Shown here: positions 48,401 to 61,100 of the stretch, piece after piece
How positions within the stretch are numbered: position 1 is the first letter of the stretch
Layout: each line of letters opens with the position of its first letter
DNA from: Pithys albifrons albifrons
Taxonomy: Eukaryota > Chordata > Aves > Passeriformes > Thamnophilidae
Direction of reading: 5' to 3'
Assembly: GCF_047495875.1 (NCBI RefSeq)
Contig: NC_092459.1
Span: forward strand, 8,808,965 to 8,872,964
Length of the DNA stretch: 64,000 bases
The notes under the pieces: generated by a model
Seen by the model: only the letters and a program-made list of their open reading frames with translations
The model's database searches: none
What the model was told of the DNA's origin: nothing
Made by a program: the position numbers and the translations under genes

Positions 48401-51400
48401 TTGCTCTGTTTATAAATCTATTTCAATGCATGTTTCTCGGGACAGGAATTCCATATTCCAATAACACACTATTTTCCATTTGTAAGTAATAACAATAAAC
48501 CTTCTGTATCTTTATTTGAACAGCTGTCACAGGTGCAGTCCCTTAAAATTTACATTAACTTTATTTTTCATCAGGTATGTATATGTTTTTATAAGAAAGT
48601 ACAGAAGTATGTGCATTAATTATAGCTGTGTATACACATACATATAAAAAGCTATATATATGCAAACTAAGAAGACATAATAATTAAAAAGTTGTAAAAG
48701 ATTGGATGACTCAAGCCCATCTTCCTTTGTATTTTTTTCTATGGTAATTTCTCTGTAATAAAAAATATTGATTTTCTCTTTCCTAGGTCTAATACAGTTC
48801 AGTGGTTTGGCATGAAACAGAGCTCCAAACAGCTATTTTATGTGTCTTTAAAATGTCTTTTTTGATGTATCATCTGTATTTTCTTTTAGCTTTCAACAGA
48901 ATTAATGGAAAATAAGTGTCAGTTTGACACTTAGAGTAAAAACTGAGGTCATACCATTAATCATGTTTATTATTTACTCCTCCTGTCTAAGAATTCATAG
49001 CAATGTGAATCATACCATGATTTTGATTTTTATAGATACATATTGGGTTTTGTGACAACTGATTGATAGACAAAGATTGAGAGGAATAAATGGAATACCT
49101 GAGCAAGTTTTTCTGCTGTTATATTCTGGAGTTATACTGTTGGGTTTTTTTCTTTTTGAAACACTACATAATTTACACTGACAATGTATAATAACTCAAT
49201 TGTAAGGTACCAATATGTCATAATACCAATGAACCAACTAAGAGATACCTTAGGAAATCCTGAACTTTTACTAGGTGTCTTGCATTAAGCAAAAATCTTA
49301 AATATTAAGCTTTTAATATGTTAATTCAGCATTTATTGCAGATTTGTCTAATCTCAAGAGCTCCGTGAACTGTCTATGACAAGTAGTAAAGTCGAGCTAC
49401 ATGGATAAAAATGTATTAGCATTTTTTTACCAGTTTTCATTTTTCAGGTTGACAACTCAAGAAATTAATCAAGAATGCAGTCACAGGATAAAATGTTTGG
49501 GAACTGTTGCCTTTTTTCACAATGTTTTAATTAAAGTGTTGAGATATCACCTTCTAATTTCTAGTCCTAGCATTTAGCTTTGGCAGGTAATTATTGAGGT
49601 ATATATTACTGAGAATATATCAGAGTTATTGGAAATAAACTGTTTGGCAGAATTGTACCTCTAGGATTTCAAAAAGAGAAATGATCATTTTAACCATCTG
49701 CCTTGGTCTTAGTCTTGGACCAAGGTCTCCACTGGTCACCACTGAAAAATCCTAATTTGCTCATCCATGTGATGCCTAAAATCTTGCAGACTGCTTTCAA
49801 AATGTTAGTAGGGAGAGATAAAGTAATTCCTTTTTTAGAAGCTTCTAAGGTGCACACTAAAAGTAGGTGCCTGCACATAAGCCAGATGTTACAGTTTTTA
49901 TAACTTAGTAATTAACATATTTGATATTTATGCCCAACACATGGTACCATTTTGCTCTGGTGCCCACCCTCAGAACTCAGAACTGCCACCTGGAGCCCCT
50001 CCAAGGGCCCTGAGCTCACTCTTCTTTTTTGACTCCAAGTTATCTTATTGTCTCAGTTGGAGTTCTTGCTGGTGTTCTTCAAAGCATCATGTCCTTGGTA
50101 ATGTGTGTCTATCAGAACCTCAGGAACGTGTGAGAAAGTGTTCAGTAACTTCTAAATACCACCTAAAATGTGAGAAACTTAGGAAAACTCACTCAACTTA
50201 CATAACTCTATGAAAATCTACAAAATACACATTAAAATCCTTAGACATCACATGGATTACAGATTTTTTAGGGCTACGAGCTGGATACTGCAAAACTTTT
50301 AATTTAAAATCTGACCTTCTTTGCTTCTTTATATTTTTGATCCTTATTCTTTTTCATTTAAAATGTTTCCCAAGGCAAACATGATTTAAAAGGCATGTTT
50401 GACCAAACAGATATTTCTATCTGTACCTACCTTCATACATTACTTACAGGGTAAGGATCTTAGCTAAAAGACTTCTGAAACCACTACTCACAACAAAAGT
50501 TCTAATAGTGTAAATAAAGCCAGGATTCCACCTAAATCAGATGCTCCCATTTATTGAAAATGTAATTTCATTTATATACTTTTCTATTTGTAAGGTCCAT
50601 CAGTTAGACCCAAGCAGATGTCTGAACAGCTCACAGGACTTCTAAGGTTCTTTCTTTTTCTACCTATAGCAGTTATGGATATTATGTTTATTTTGCCGAA
50701 ACTTTTTCTTTTGTCTCCTGTTATTCCAAAAGTCATTTGACTGCAAGTATGTGCACCACAGATTTGTTTTGAGGACTAAGTTGGTGTCACAGCCTGTCTG
50801 CACTGCAGTGAATTTTTCCTTTGCTACTGAATTTCCACTGACTTTTAGCTTTTCTCTTTCCCTCTTGTCCCCTGGGAAGGCAGAGGTTTACACAACCAGG
50901 GGCAGCCAGAACACTCCACAGTGAATTCAGACCGTTGAATTTATAATTTCTGTAGGCTTTAAAATTCCAATCATTCGTGAAGCATGTTTTCCACCTAACC
51001 ACTGGGAGAGAAAAGAAATGACTGTGTACACCTGCTGCATTGAAAAGATCACAGTGACATCATTGAAACCTCTGAGATGTGCTTTGCAAATACACTCCAG
51101 CCAGCTTGCAATTTAGCCTTGCTCCAAGTTTAACAACTAGCCAGGTGTGTAAATGCTCCCTTTTCTAACCTAGCCTGGCTATCATAGTTTTCTTGTTGGT
51201 AAATGTTTTGCTGAAAGATACTGTCTATTGCCAAAAAATCAAATTCCAGTTCCACTCCCTCTCTGTCTTGTTTGATACACAAACAAAAGGTTGATGCATA
51301 ATCCGTAGAAATGTGCTTTATTATAGTGTGCCTTCCCTCTTTCTCTGATAGAAGAACAAGCTACACTTGCTTAAATTTCATTAAATTGAATCAATGATAG

Positions 51401-54400
51401 AGGAGCTGCCCTCATTTAATCATAATGAAGTGCTGCAATTTCAGTGTTGAAACAAGTTCCAGGTCTAATGAATGTGTTGCTGAAAAGTGCAGGTACCAAA
51501 CCCTCCTGAGCTCCATGGCATTCAAGAACTGAACATTTTTCAAAACCTTCCCTAGCACAGATAAGGTTGATGGGAATTCTGTCACCACTTTCAACAAGGC
51601 CAGAAGTTCACTTTGGGTAAACAGGCTTTTAATAGAGCCTTTATTTACAGAGCTGTGAGCCTCCCCTTCCTGCTGTTGCTTTCTTTCCTGACTCTGCAGA
51701 GCTCAGATAAATTACTGTATGCTCTAAGGTAAACTGATAGAGTGGGACTCTTTGATACCTTTTATGGGGTAGGTCTTCCCCTGAGATTTATATCTTTGGT
51801 CCAACAAAGTGAGCAGTTTACCTTGTGCAGATGAAGTTTATTTCTTTCAATCCTGAGACAGAATGCCCTGGGTCTCATGTGCCAGGACTTGTGTTAACCA
51901 TTGCAGGATTTAAGACATGATATGATGCCCTAAATTAAACACAGTCCAAAAAGATGAGAAAAAAAACAGGTTTTGTAGGAAGAGTTCAGAGTAGTCAGTA
52001 AATACAATTTTTTTCCAGGTTAAAAAGAAAAAAAGTGAACACTGACACTTGCAATAAAATTATCAAACCAAAAGGAAAAAGCTGTCTAGATAAACTCATA
52101 TTCAGACAATGTCAACAATTAAGCAAAAATCATTAATTTCATTTCAGTTGAATTAAAACAATCCTGCTTGCTATCAAAAAAATCATTAAAGCACAAAATC
52201 ACCTTTTAAAATTCAGCGGTCTTTTTATTTTTTTTTTTATTTTGAAACTAGTCATAATGCATGAACAGTTCAGATAAACTCTATTTTTTAAAACACTTTT
52301 TTAGTTAAAAAGATAAGAATGAATAGGTTTTCTATAGAACCACAAAAGTAGATAGTGTATTTATGACACGTTAATTAATCCAAGACATTTCAAAAGGCTG
52401 TAAATCATGTAAAAGCAGTGTATTTGTGGTCCTGGGCATTCCTATATCTCATGTAATGGGCAAAGAATGCTGGATGAAAACTACCATTTACTTTCCAGTG
52501 AAATAATAACCAACATTCAGTGATTAAAGGATTGTAATTACCTGATCAACTTGCATTTTTCTCACTACTGATGCAAAACTAAGCTTTTATTTTCTGCTAA
52601 ACTCTATTTTGTATCCAAGCATGGCATACTGACTGGGTAATGGACTAAAAACATGAAGTTAAAAGTATATAAAATCCTTTTAATATATTTTGATATGTCT
52701 AGAACAATTTTTTCATCTACTTCCTACTATTGAGGAAATGGGATAAAGGAATTTTAAAGCCAAGTAAGTCTTTGTCTTAGATAATAAAACAGACAAACTT
52801 TTCAGGACAGAAATCCATGGAAAATATTAATCTTGTAATTAAAAACATGTATTACCCGATTGCATGCCCTGTGTCTTTAGTAAAACAAATTATTTTCAGG
52901 AAAAAATAATTAAAGATTTTGCCCCATGGTGTTTGCCAGATGATATTTCAAAAATAAGATTGTGCAAAAATATTTTAAGTCATGTAATTTTTCCCTTTAT
53001 CTCCTGCTCTCCTTGTAAACAGGCTTCTGGATTCAATATCTCAAATGTTAAGTGTTCAGAGTTCTGCACTAAACCAAATCCATAGTAACTAACAGGTCAG
53101 GTGCGATATAATTAGCACTAATTGCCTTCCATTAACTTCAGACAGAAGAATATTCTACTGTTCATTCATTGCACATGAAAGTCTGCTGCAAACACATTTT
53201 TGGCACTCTTGGAGGTCTGTTTTCATGTATTTTTTGTTTTGTGCCACTGACCCCTGGTTTCATAGGGAAAAAAATAATCTTTAAACACTATTATTGGGGG
53301 CTGTCCAAATTCTGTAAGCTACCCATTCACACCAGTCCAATTGCTCTTCAAAGTTTGAAAATAAAGTTTAGTAAAAGAAAAAAATCAGCAAAGGTATTCA
53401 TAACATGCTAATTTGATTAGTAAAACAGGAGCCAGAAAACTAAATGGATAAAAAGGTGAATATAGAATTATAAAATATAAATAAATTACCATATATTGAA
53501 AAAAAGATCAGGACTGACTTTGAGCCTTCTATTTTCTGGACTTCAGGACAAACAGTAAAGTTAGATGAAGAATCACACTCTACAAGGAACCAGTAGATTT
53601 CCAAAATCTCAATGTGCTTTCACCTGTATGACTTGAGCAGTAACAAAAATATGCTATTTTGATGATTCCTACAGGAATATGAAAGAGAAGCACTAAAAAA
53701 AGATGGGGCTATTCTGGGAACAATTGAAGGAAAGTAAAAAGGATAAAAGCAGAATCAATATAAATATATTCAAAACAAAACTAAAACAACAACCTAAAGC
53801 AAGTCCCTAAAGATTCCTCCTAACCCTAAACCCAAACCAAACCAAAATCCCACTCTGCACTTCTGTGCTACATAAATTAATATTTGAAATTGAAAACATA
53901 AAAAAATAATTACTCAAAATAAGAATTAAAGCACACTTGAGTGGCACAGAAGAAGTTTTAACTGTCTGCATTGCTACAGTGTGATGAATTTCATGCTTAA
54001 AATAACTTGCTAGTCTTCACACAGAAAGTTTCATCAGAGCCCAGAAACTCTGGCTTTGTTCACAGGGACTGGGATCTACATCTTATATTTTATTAAATCA
54101 ATAGAACCACAGTGTACTTGTTAGACATACTACAGATAAACTCTCAAATGTGTGAATTAAACAACCGGCATGTGGCTTCAAAAGGCAAACAACATTCTGG
54201 GGTGTATAAATCTAATTTATGGTGATGTTCAAGATTTCATGGCTTTATTGAACTAGTAGATTAAAAGTTTTCTTAATCGACTGTTTTTGAGGAATTTTCC
54301 ATATTTTCAAGCTATTGTTCCACTGGAGTGAATTAAATATGAGGTTGAAACATCTGTAGTGCTATGCTTTTAGATCTGTGTACATTTTCCCCTTCAATTT

Positions 54401-57400
54401 GCAATCTTCACAGCTAAACTCAGGATAAGCAGTTTCAGTCTTCAAGCTGCCAGTACAGATGAAAAAAATATATCAAATGACAAAGCAGTATCCTTCAATT
54501 CCCTGTATTTTACATGACAATCTTCTGTATTTAGGCCTATTCTAAAATGTTCCACATTTTGTCTTTTAATTCTGACTTTCATATCTCTGATATCAGATGA
54601 GGATAGATTTCAGGGCAGTATAGAGTCTTCTGCTGAACATTAAAAATCATGGGGAGGTGATCATCTATTTTTTAGGTATTCTTTCACAGATGCAAGAAAG
54701 TGCAAATGTATTTGGTTGATGATCTTAGTTAAGACAACTATTTATATATCACTTCACAGAAAAGTCCTGTAAACGTCAAGTCTGCCAGAGCAGTTTTATT
54801 AAGCAACTTTTACAATGCTATCAGGCACTTTAAAAGTAGTTCTTTATTGAGAACGTTTGCTTGCATATTTACTTTGTGATTTTGTTAAAGCAAAATGTTA
54901 CCTCCTTGACATCTGTTCTGATAATTTCTTTGGTAGACTTTTTTGAGTGAATTTTTCCTGGAAGTCCTCTAGTAAATTCAAATATCAGGATAATAAAAAG
55001 TTATCAAATGTGAATAAAAAAAGATGAACTGGACCCCATATGATCAAGTCTCTGCTTATAGAAAAAAAATTGTATTATTCCAAGATATAACTGTGTCTTT
55101 AATTCACTATCCATTATGACAAGAAATATTTAAAAATGTGCTATATAATCTAAATATATAGACTAACATATAATCTAAATATATAGAAATTATTAATCTA
55201 AATATATAGAAATAGAGGCTCAGCCAGATGACTGAGCAGTTGACATGACTTTTATAAAGAACAAAAGCCTTTGCTTATTCAGAAAACCAAAATAATGTAA
55301 GTTGAAGGCAAGGCTGCTCAGAGGTCGCTGGATTCAGACATGCTGTGGGTTAGATAACAACAGAGCACCTGTGGTATACCCACACTGCCTTGAACGACCT
55401 GCCTGCTCCATCTGTGCACACAGGGACTCTTCTCCAGGCTGTCTTGCACCATCTCAGCCAGGTCACTTTGGTTCAGAAGATAAAAGCAATTGCTGCATCT
55501 AAAGCAATGATTAGGGAGCTCAAGTCCAAAACTGCACTCTGAATTACCTCTTCCAAGTACCTGACTAAATTTAGAAGTAAATAAAAAAACCAATACCAGA
55601 GATGACCTTAGCCTTGCAAAGCAGTTTTGCAATTAATTGATACCTCAGCAATTAGCCACAGACATCTCTATCTCTAAAGATAGAGACAGAAATAAAGATT
55701 ATAGAGATAAAAGGTATGGATCTTGTGTAAAAAATTCTGAACACAAAAGTAATTCTAAAATAGTATCTATTTTATATAATAGTTTAAATTTCTAGAGAAA
55801 GAGAGAGAGTGGAAACCCAGACCTGGAGCTTGACAACTTCAAACACATCTTCCCAAAATGACCAAGGGCAGGAAGTGAGAGAGTAAAATCAAACTACTAT
55901 GTAGGACCAATGCTTAGGTTTCTCAGTTGGGACCTGGGGAGTTCTGATTTCCTGCCTACATTCCCCAAATCCTCCTAATGATTCTGTTACTGTCTAGAGG
56001 TAAAGTACTCCATCCTTGAGTAAGCATGTGTAGCTGTAAAAATGCACTATGGAATATGAGTATCTGAGCATCGCTTCTTGAGCTGCTCCTAAATACAGTT
56101 AGTTAAAGCTGACATCAGTGTTGCTGCCAATATGATGCAATATAATTAATTGAGAGTTTCATGCCAAAGGTACCTCTGCAATGGAAGTCATAAACTTTCA
56201 CCCACCAAATAGGTAATAGCTGAGAATTCATTTTGTCATAATGTTGCTAATATTTTTTTTCCTTAGGACATACCTCAAACCCCTGTGCATGAGGATGGAC
56301 AGTAATACAGACATATCCTTGTTCTCAGTACTCTCCCACAGCTAGTAAATGTTTGCTGGTTTTTTATAGGACTTTCAGATTGGCAGTTTTCACACTGTGT
56401 GATGAGCTGAACTGAAATTCAGTTCTCATTCTGCAGACAACTTTGCAATTTATTTCACTGCAGGCAAGAGTCCTAAAAGTTAGATGCTGCAATACTTAAA
56501 ATTATTATTTGGCCTGGAACAAAAGACTTTAGTTTGGCTTTTTTTGTTTTTAAACGTTATACAGAGTGACTTAAGGATCTTAAATTAAACTATTATTTAT
56601 GTCTGCTGAATAAGGATGGCTTTCCAGGTGCATGTCAATATCAATCAAACTTGCTTCAAATACATTTTGAAAAGTAATTGCACTACTAGTGACCAGTAAA
56701 CATTAGCATTTAACCATGTTCCTATAAATAAACCTGCCTGATAAAGCTTTATGGGAACAGGTTGTAGACTGAATTAATTTAGAGACACTGCTGACAGAAT
56801 CTGGATATATACAATTGGGCCATCATTGGGATCTGATAAACTGCAAAAAGGAATCATATGGAAATTAATATAAGTTTTTTCTGCATTACCAGAGTTACAG
56901 TTTCAACATATGCAAGAATCAAAAAATACAGTTGCAACCTCTAAAAACAAATGAATGAGTGTTTTTATGGCTTTGGCACAAGCAAGGCTGCAGCCTAACC
57001 CTGGCTGGGTGGTTGAGTGGTGGCTGCACAGACAGATAGGTCTCACTTCTGCAAGCCCAGCTCCATTAGAAGGCTCTTTTTGCATGTCCCACAGTCCATC
57101 AGTGATTCACCAGACATCAGCAAATTACTAAATATCCTTTCCCAGTGTGCTCAGAGGGAAAATTCTGTCGCCTGCATGGCCATGTCGAGTGGCTGTGCAT
57201 GTCTTCAGTGAGGCCAGTAAGAACTACAATGCAGACTTTAGGTAGACATGCTTGTCAAGTAAAAGTCTGTTGAGTATTTAAGTTTCATCTTTTCAGTTAA
57301 ATTCTTTGGGGTTGTTTTAAGAATGTTGAATCAGTTGCTCACTTATTTTGGGGAAGACTAATTGGCATATGTTTTAAAACTCAGAATTGCAAGTGCCCTA

Positions 57401-57495
57401 TTATTGCCTCTTTGTAGAACAAATACATTCAGACATTTTAAAGGAACTCAAATACAAGTATGTTATCAATTAAATAATTTGGTTTGTTCTCCAAG
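45484..57495. other. Longest unannotated stretch (about 12 kb)
   Basis: No gene, RNA gene or transposon confidently recognised. Observed items: an AT/TA-rich patch near 48585-48665; a GC-richer patch at 49940-50110; a segment at 51340-51760 that looks constrained and holds a strong splice-acceptor-like sequence (Part 2); a T run near 52228-52240; a CCTAAACCC/AAACC-rich patch at 53815-53855; a short tandem repeat at 55142-55212; a 9-bp-stem hairpin at 55665-55686; GC-richer DNA at 55300-55500. Most frames are below 105 codons and are treated as chance. Confidence 0.5.
55142..55212. repeat. Short AT-rich tandem repeat, 3 units
   Basis: The word taatctaaatatatag occurs three times (beginning near 55146, 55171 and 55194), spaced about 24 bp, with related ata / aaattatt linkers. 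Confidence 0.85.
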
Positions 57496-57693
57496 GAATC
57501 ATAGAAATAGTAGTCATATAGCTCAGCCTTCCACTTGGGGCAGAACCATTGCCAACACTAGATCAAGTCTGCTATGGTTCTTGTTTAGCCAAATCCTGAA
57601 AAACTTCCAAGGATTAAGGCTCCATATTAAGGAATTTCACAACCCTCCCAATGGAAAAAACTTTCTGATGTCAAATCTGAACCTTCCTAACTG
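57496..57693 (-). mobile_element. Old CR1-like fragment (minus)
   Basis: Begins with gaatcatagaaatag (reversed CR1 3' end). It continues with ggggcagaaccattgccaac, a ctagatcaagtctgct block, aaaaacttccaaggatt, a ttcacaaccctcccaatg block, and gaaaaaactttctgatgtc. The order matches the reversed 3' part of an older CR1 subfamily, well diverged. The 112-codon plus-strand frame across it (57362-57700) is not a gene. Confidence 0.8.
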
Positions 57694-57782
57694 CAGTTAG
57701 GAACGACAACACTTGTCATAACATTGGCCACTACCTAGAAGTGTGTTTTTATTTACCAATACAATTTACAAGTTATATATTC

Positions 57783-57791
57783 TCAACACCA
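57783..57791. repeat. Target-site duplication, left copy (SINE 2)
   Basis: tcaacacca here and again at 58167-58175 flank the second composite SINE exactly. Confidence 0.85.
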
Positions 57792-58166
57792 GGGTAGTTC
57801 CGTGGTGTAATGGATAGCACTCTGGACTCTGAATCCCAAAGTCCTGAGTTCAAGTCTCGGTGGGGACTGTCCCCTGGTAGTTAAATGCCTCCCTGCCATC
57901 CAATTCTGTCAGATCTCGGATGCTCAGCAGGGTCAGTATCAGATGTTAGTATCAGATGCTGTAGACAGTCTCGAGGATTTCACTGTCACTGGCCAAGCTC
58001 ACTTGGCCATGGCAAATGAACCTTAGGAGTTAAATGGTGGGGCCAGTTCTGCACACACTGAGCCTCACCTAAAAAATCCACTGTGCAGGCTGGAAGGGCA
58101 CACCCACATGGGGAGAGCCCTTCCCAAATCTTCGTTTGCGAAGTTTGGCCATACATACGTACACTT
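57792..58166 (+). mobile_element. Composite tRNA-Gln/5S rRNA SINE, copy 2 (plus)
   Basis: A tRNA-Gln-like head (about 57793-57868) has an A box (tggtgtaatggatagcac, 57803-57820), an anticodon loop ctctgaa with CTG, and a B box (gagttcaagtctc, 57846-57858). The 5S-like body (about 57909-57974) contains cagatctcggatgctcagca and ends in gatgctgtagac. It is more decayed than copy 1, having lost the ccggttagtaccggg wording. The 3' unique region includes tggggccagttctgc, a ctgagcctcacctaaaaaat run, gggcacacccacatgggg and cttcccaaatcttcg, with only scattered differences from copy 1 over the last 130 bp. The tail is catacatacgtac. A 9-bp TSD (tcaacacca) flanks it. Despite its tRNA look, the acceptor stem does not pair well, so it is a SINE and not a tRNA gene. 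Confidence 0.9.
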
Positions 58167-58175
58167 TCAACACCA
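58167..58175. repeat. Target-site duplication, right copy (SINE 2)
   Basis: Second copy of tcaacacca, directly after the CATA/CGTA tail. Confidence 0.85.
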
Positions 58176-61100
58176 TCTAAGGCAGTCTGCATCACAGGAA
58201 AAGAATGTTTTTCTTTTGAAAATCATGGTCCAAGGATGTAATGAGGTGAAGTCAGTAGTTTCAGCCCAAGGTCCCAATATTTCTGACAGTTTCTGGATGA
58301 CTGCAAGGCATTTAAAAAGTAAATAAATGAAAATATTTTTAAAATCCAGTAGTCCCAGCATGGAAATTCCAAGCTTCCATTTTAAAAAACCAAACAAAAA
58401 AACCCAAACAAACAAATAAACAAAACGAAACAAAAAGTGAAGAGTTCTGCTAACTGAAGTGAAATTTCTTAAAAATTATGTTTCAGTGGATAGCACTGGT
58501 GAGCTGTAATCCAGGTCTCAGTCTTACTAAGTCCTCATGTCAGATCATAAGAGAATCACCAGAATTCTAAAAGAGTTCTTCTTCATAGTACAATGAAGCT
58601 ACATCTAACATTCTTTATCTCTGTAAAGTGTTGTGATGAAATATTTATTTCTTTTTAAAGTCTCATAAACTTCAAAAAGAAGAAAAAGTAAAGAAAATTC
58701 AAAGACAGACTCAGGTAATAACCTGAGAAAGATAACAAGAATTAGGGGTTCTGTTTGTTTGTTTGGGGGGGGGAATGTTTATTTGGTTTTGGTTTGGGGT
58801 TTTTTTTATCACTGTAGGCAATAGGAGTCTGCATTTGACTTCAATAGGAGCAATTGAATGATGGAGTAGAACAGCACAGTGAGTCATGTTTTACAGTGGT
58901 AAAGACTGACTAAAGGTTAGTGTTTGGAAAGAATAGGGGCACTTCTCACTTCTTGTGATGTGAGAAACAGCTTTAAGCAAATCACTTCTCTGTCCTTTCC
59001 CTCTTACTGCAACAATTGAATAATACTATTCACCTCATACATAAAGTACCGTGTGGAGGACAAGTGTGCTATAAAAGCTTGAAGTATGACAAAGTCAACA
59101 AACATAAACACAGGCAATGGCATTGAAGTATTTTACTTTATCCAGTCTTTTTTTCTTGAAATGACGTGTAGGATAATCATGACAAGATCTCCTGTTTGCT
59201 AAGCTGACATTTGTGGATAAAGTGGTGAAGGGCATTTTCATTAGAGATTTTGATTTTCCGAGTGTTTCAGCAAGGATTTGATGGACAAAATCAGTGGCAT
59301 TCACTTGGCAGGTTACAAAATACAGGAACTGCAAATACTGCATTTATCTTAAAATTTCCCCATGATGGAATTAGGAAAATGCGTTATTTTGTTAACTCCA
59401 GAGCAATACTCTGTAATATATTACTGAAAAATAGAACTACTAGATATTTAATCAAGATTGCATTAAGTATTCATAAAGATTTCTTTTAGTATTTCTGATT
59501 GTCAGGAGGCAAGAATGATTTTCTGTACTTCCATTTTTTTCCTCTGATGAAATTTTAAAACTATTTCCTTTCTTATCTAAGTGAATATCAGTGATAAACT
59601 TCTGTAAAATGTGTGCTTTACATCACCAAGTAGCACTCAGATGATATACCTCTTCCACACAGAGATAATCTCCATATAGTATCCACAGTATAGAATAGAA
59701 GGAAATAATGGTATCCAACCTGAGTATTTAGACTCAAATTTCTTCATGAATTTTGATGAAAAAGTTAAATGGCTGGTGGTACTCATAAACATACGAAGTT
59801 TATGTAGAAAACAAAAAAATATCTTTCTGTAAATTGATCTTTACTTTCTTAAAAGACTAGTCCACTTTAAGTAGGCATATTCTGTGAAGTCTTTCAGTAC
59901 AGTTCCTTTAGCTGAATCCATAAAGAAAGTTAACCTTGAGGAGTAATTCTTCTAAGCTACAAATCCATGAAACAATAAAATTACAATTTTGTATTTACCT
60001 TTATGATCATGCTCGCTCAAAATTCATTATGATTTTTTCCTCCCAACCTTTTGCACACTGGTGGGTCAGTCTGAGGCATAGAAAAGATCTTGACACAGTG
60101 TAAGAACTCTTCAGGAATAAATAAATAAAATATCCCTGTGATATCATGACTGTTTTCATCACAGATCCCAAACATAAGGCCATACAAACTACCATGGAAA
60201 AAATCTAACTCTATTCCAACCTAAACCACAGCAATATCAAAAAATCCACACAGATATTTAACATCATGTTGTAAATCCATAGCCTAGCCTTAGCTTAACT
60301 CTAGTCCTTATTAACATATTTATGAAAGAGGAAGGATGAACTGTTGGATTTATTTTATTTGCTGGAGTAGAGGAAATTATGTTAGAAAAAAATAAATAAT
60401 TGAACAATTTGTAGTTTTTACTAAATAACTTGAAATTTGGAAATCATTTCCCTTAATCATTGAGTTGAGTTACAGGGGGGAAAGGACATTATTTGATCAG
60501 CATTTTTCCCTGAACAACACCTAACAAAAATTGGAATGTTCTGTTTCAGGAATGTTAAGGTTGAATTTGTATGATGCAGTGCTAATCCAGTTCTTCCTAA
60601 ATTCCCAGATTTTTTTTCTGCCTCTTTTTCTGGAGCATGCAAGATTTGCCAACAGCAACAACAATAAAAATTTTCAGCTCTAATTCAGGCTAATTCAATC
60701 CACTTTAAGGACTGGTTTAGAGGAAAGGACAATTTTAGCTTCAGTGGTGCAGGAATCCATGGGATCTTCTGGTACTGAGCTGAATTCAGTTTTAGAGACA
60801 GCCTAAGACCTGTCATAAATAATGATTGCTTGTTTTGAGAATCTCTAAATTGAAGTTTTGTGTGTGCAAAGATATTTGTTATGCAAGAGACTAAACATTT
60901 ACAGGGCACTAGCTATATTCTCAAGGTTATGTTAACACTGAATTAGAGTGTTAAGGGAATTTAAACACTTCTGGAGTTTGTCTTCTCCTGGACATGGCAT
61001 TCTAATATCTTAGCTGGCCAGGTCTACTTGCTTATGTTTCACATTACTGATGGATTACTGTGTATGAAATGTTATTGTAAAATCTATGGCTTATTGCCTA

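Noticed and set aside
53815..53855. Interstitial telomere-like repeat (cctaaccctaaaccc)
   Set aside because: Only about two imperfect units, continuing as AAACC-rich low-complexity DNA; not a telomeric array.
57793..57868. Functional tRNA-Gln(CTG) gene
   Set aside because: A/B boxes and the anticodon loop are present, but the acceptor stem pairs poorly. The unit also continues into a 5S-like body, a tail and TSDs shared with another copy, so it is the head of a SINE.
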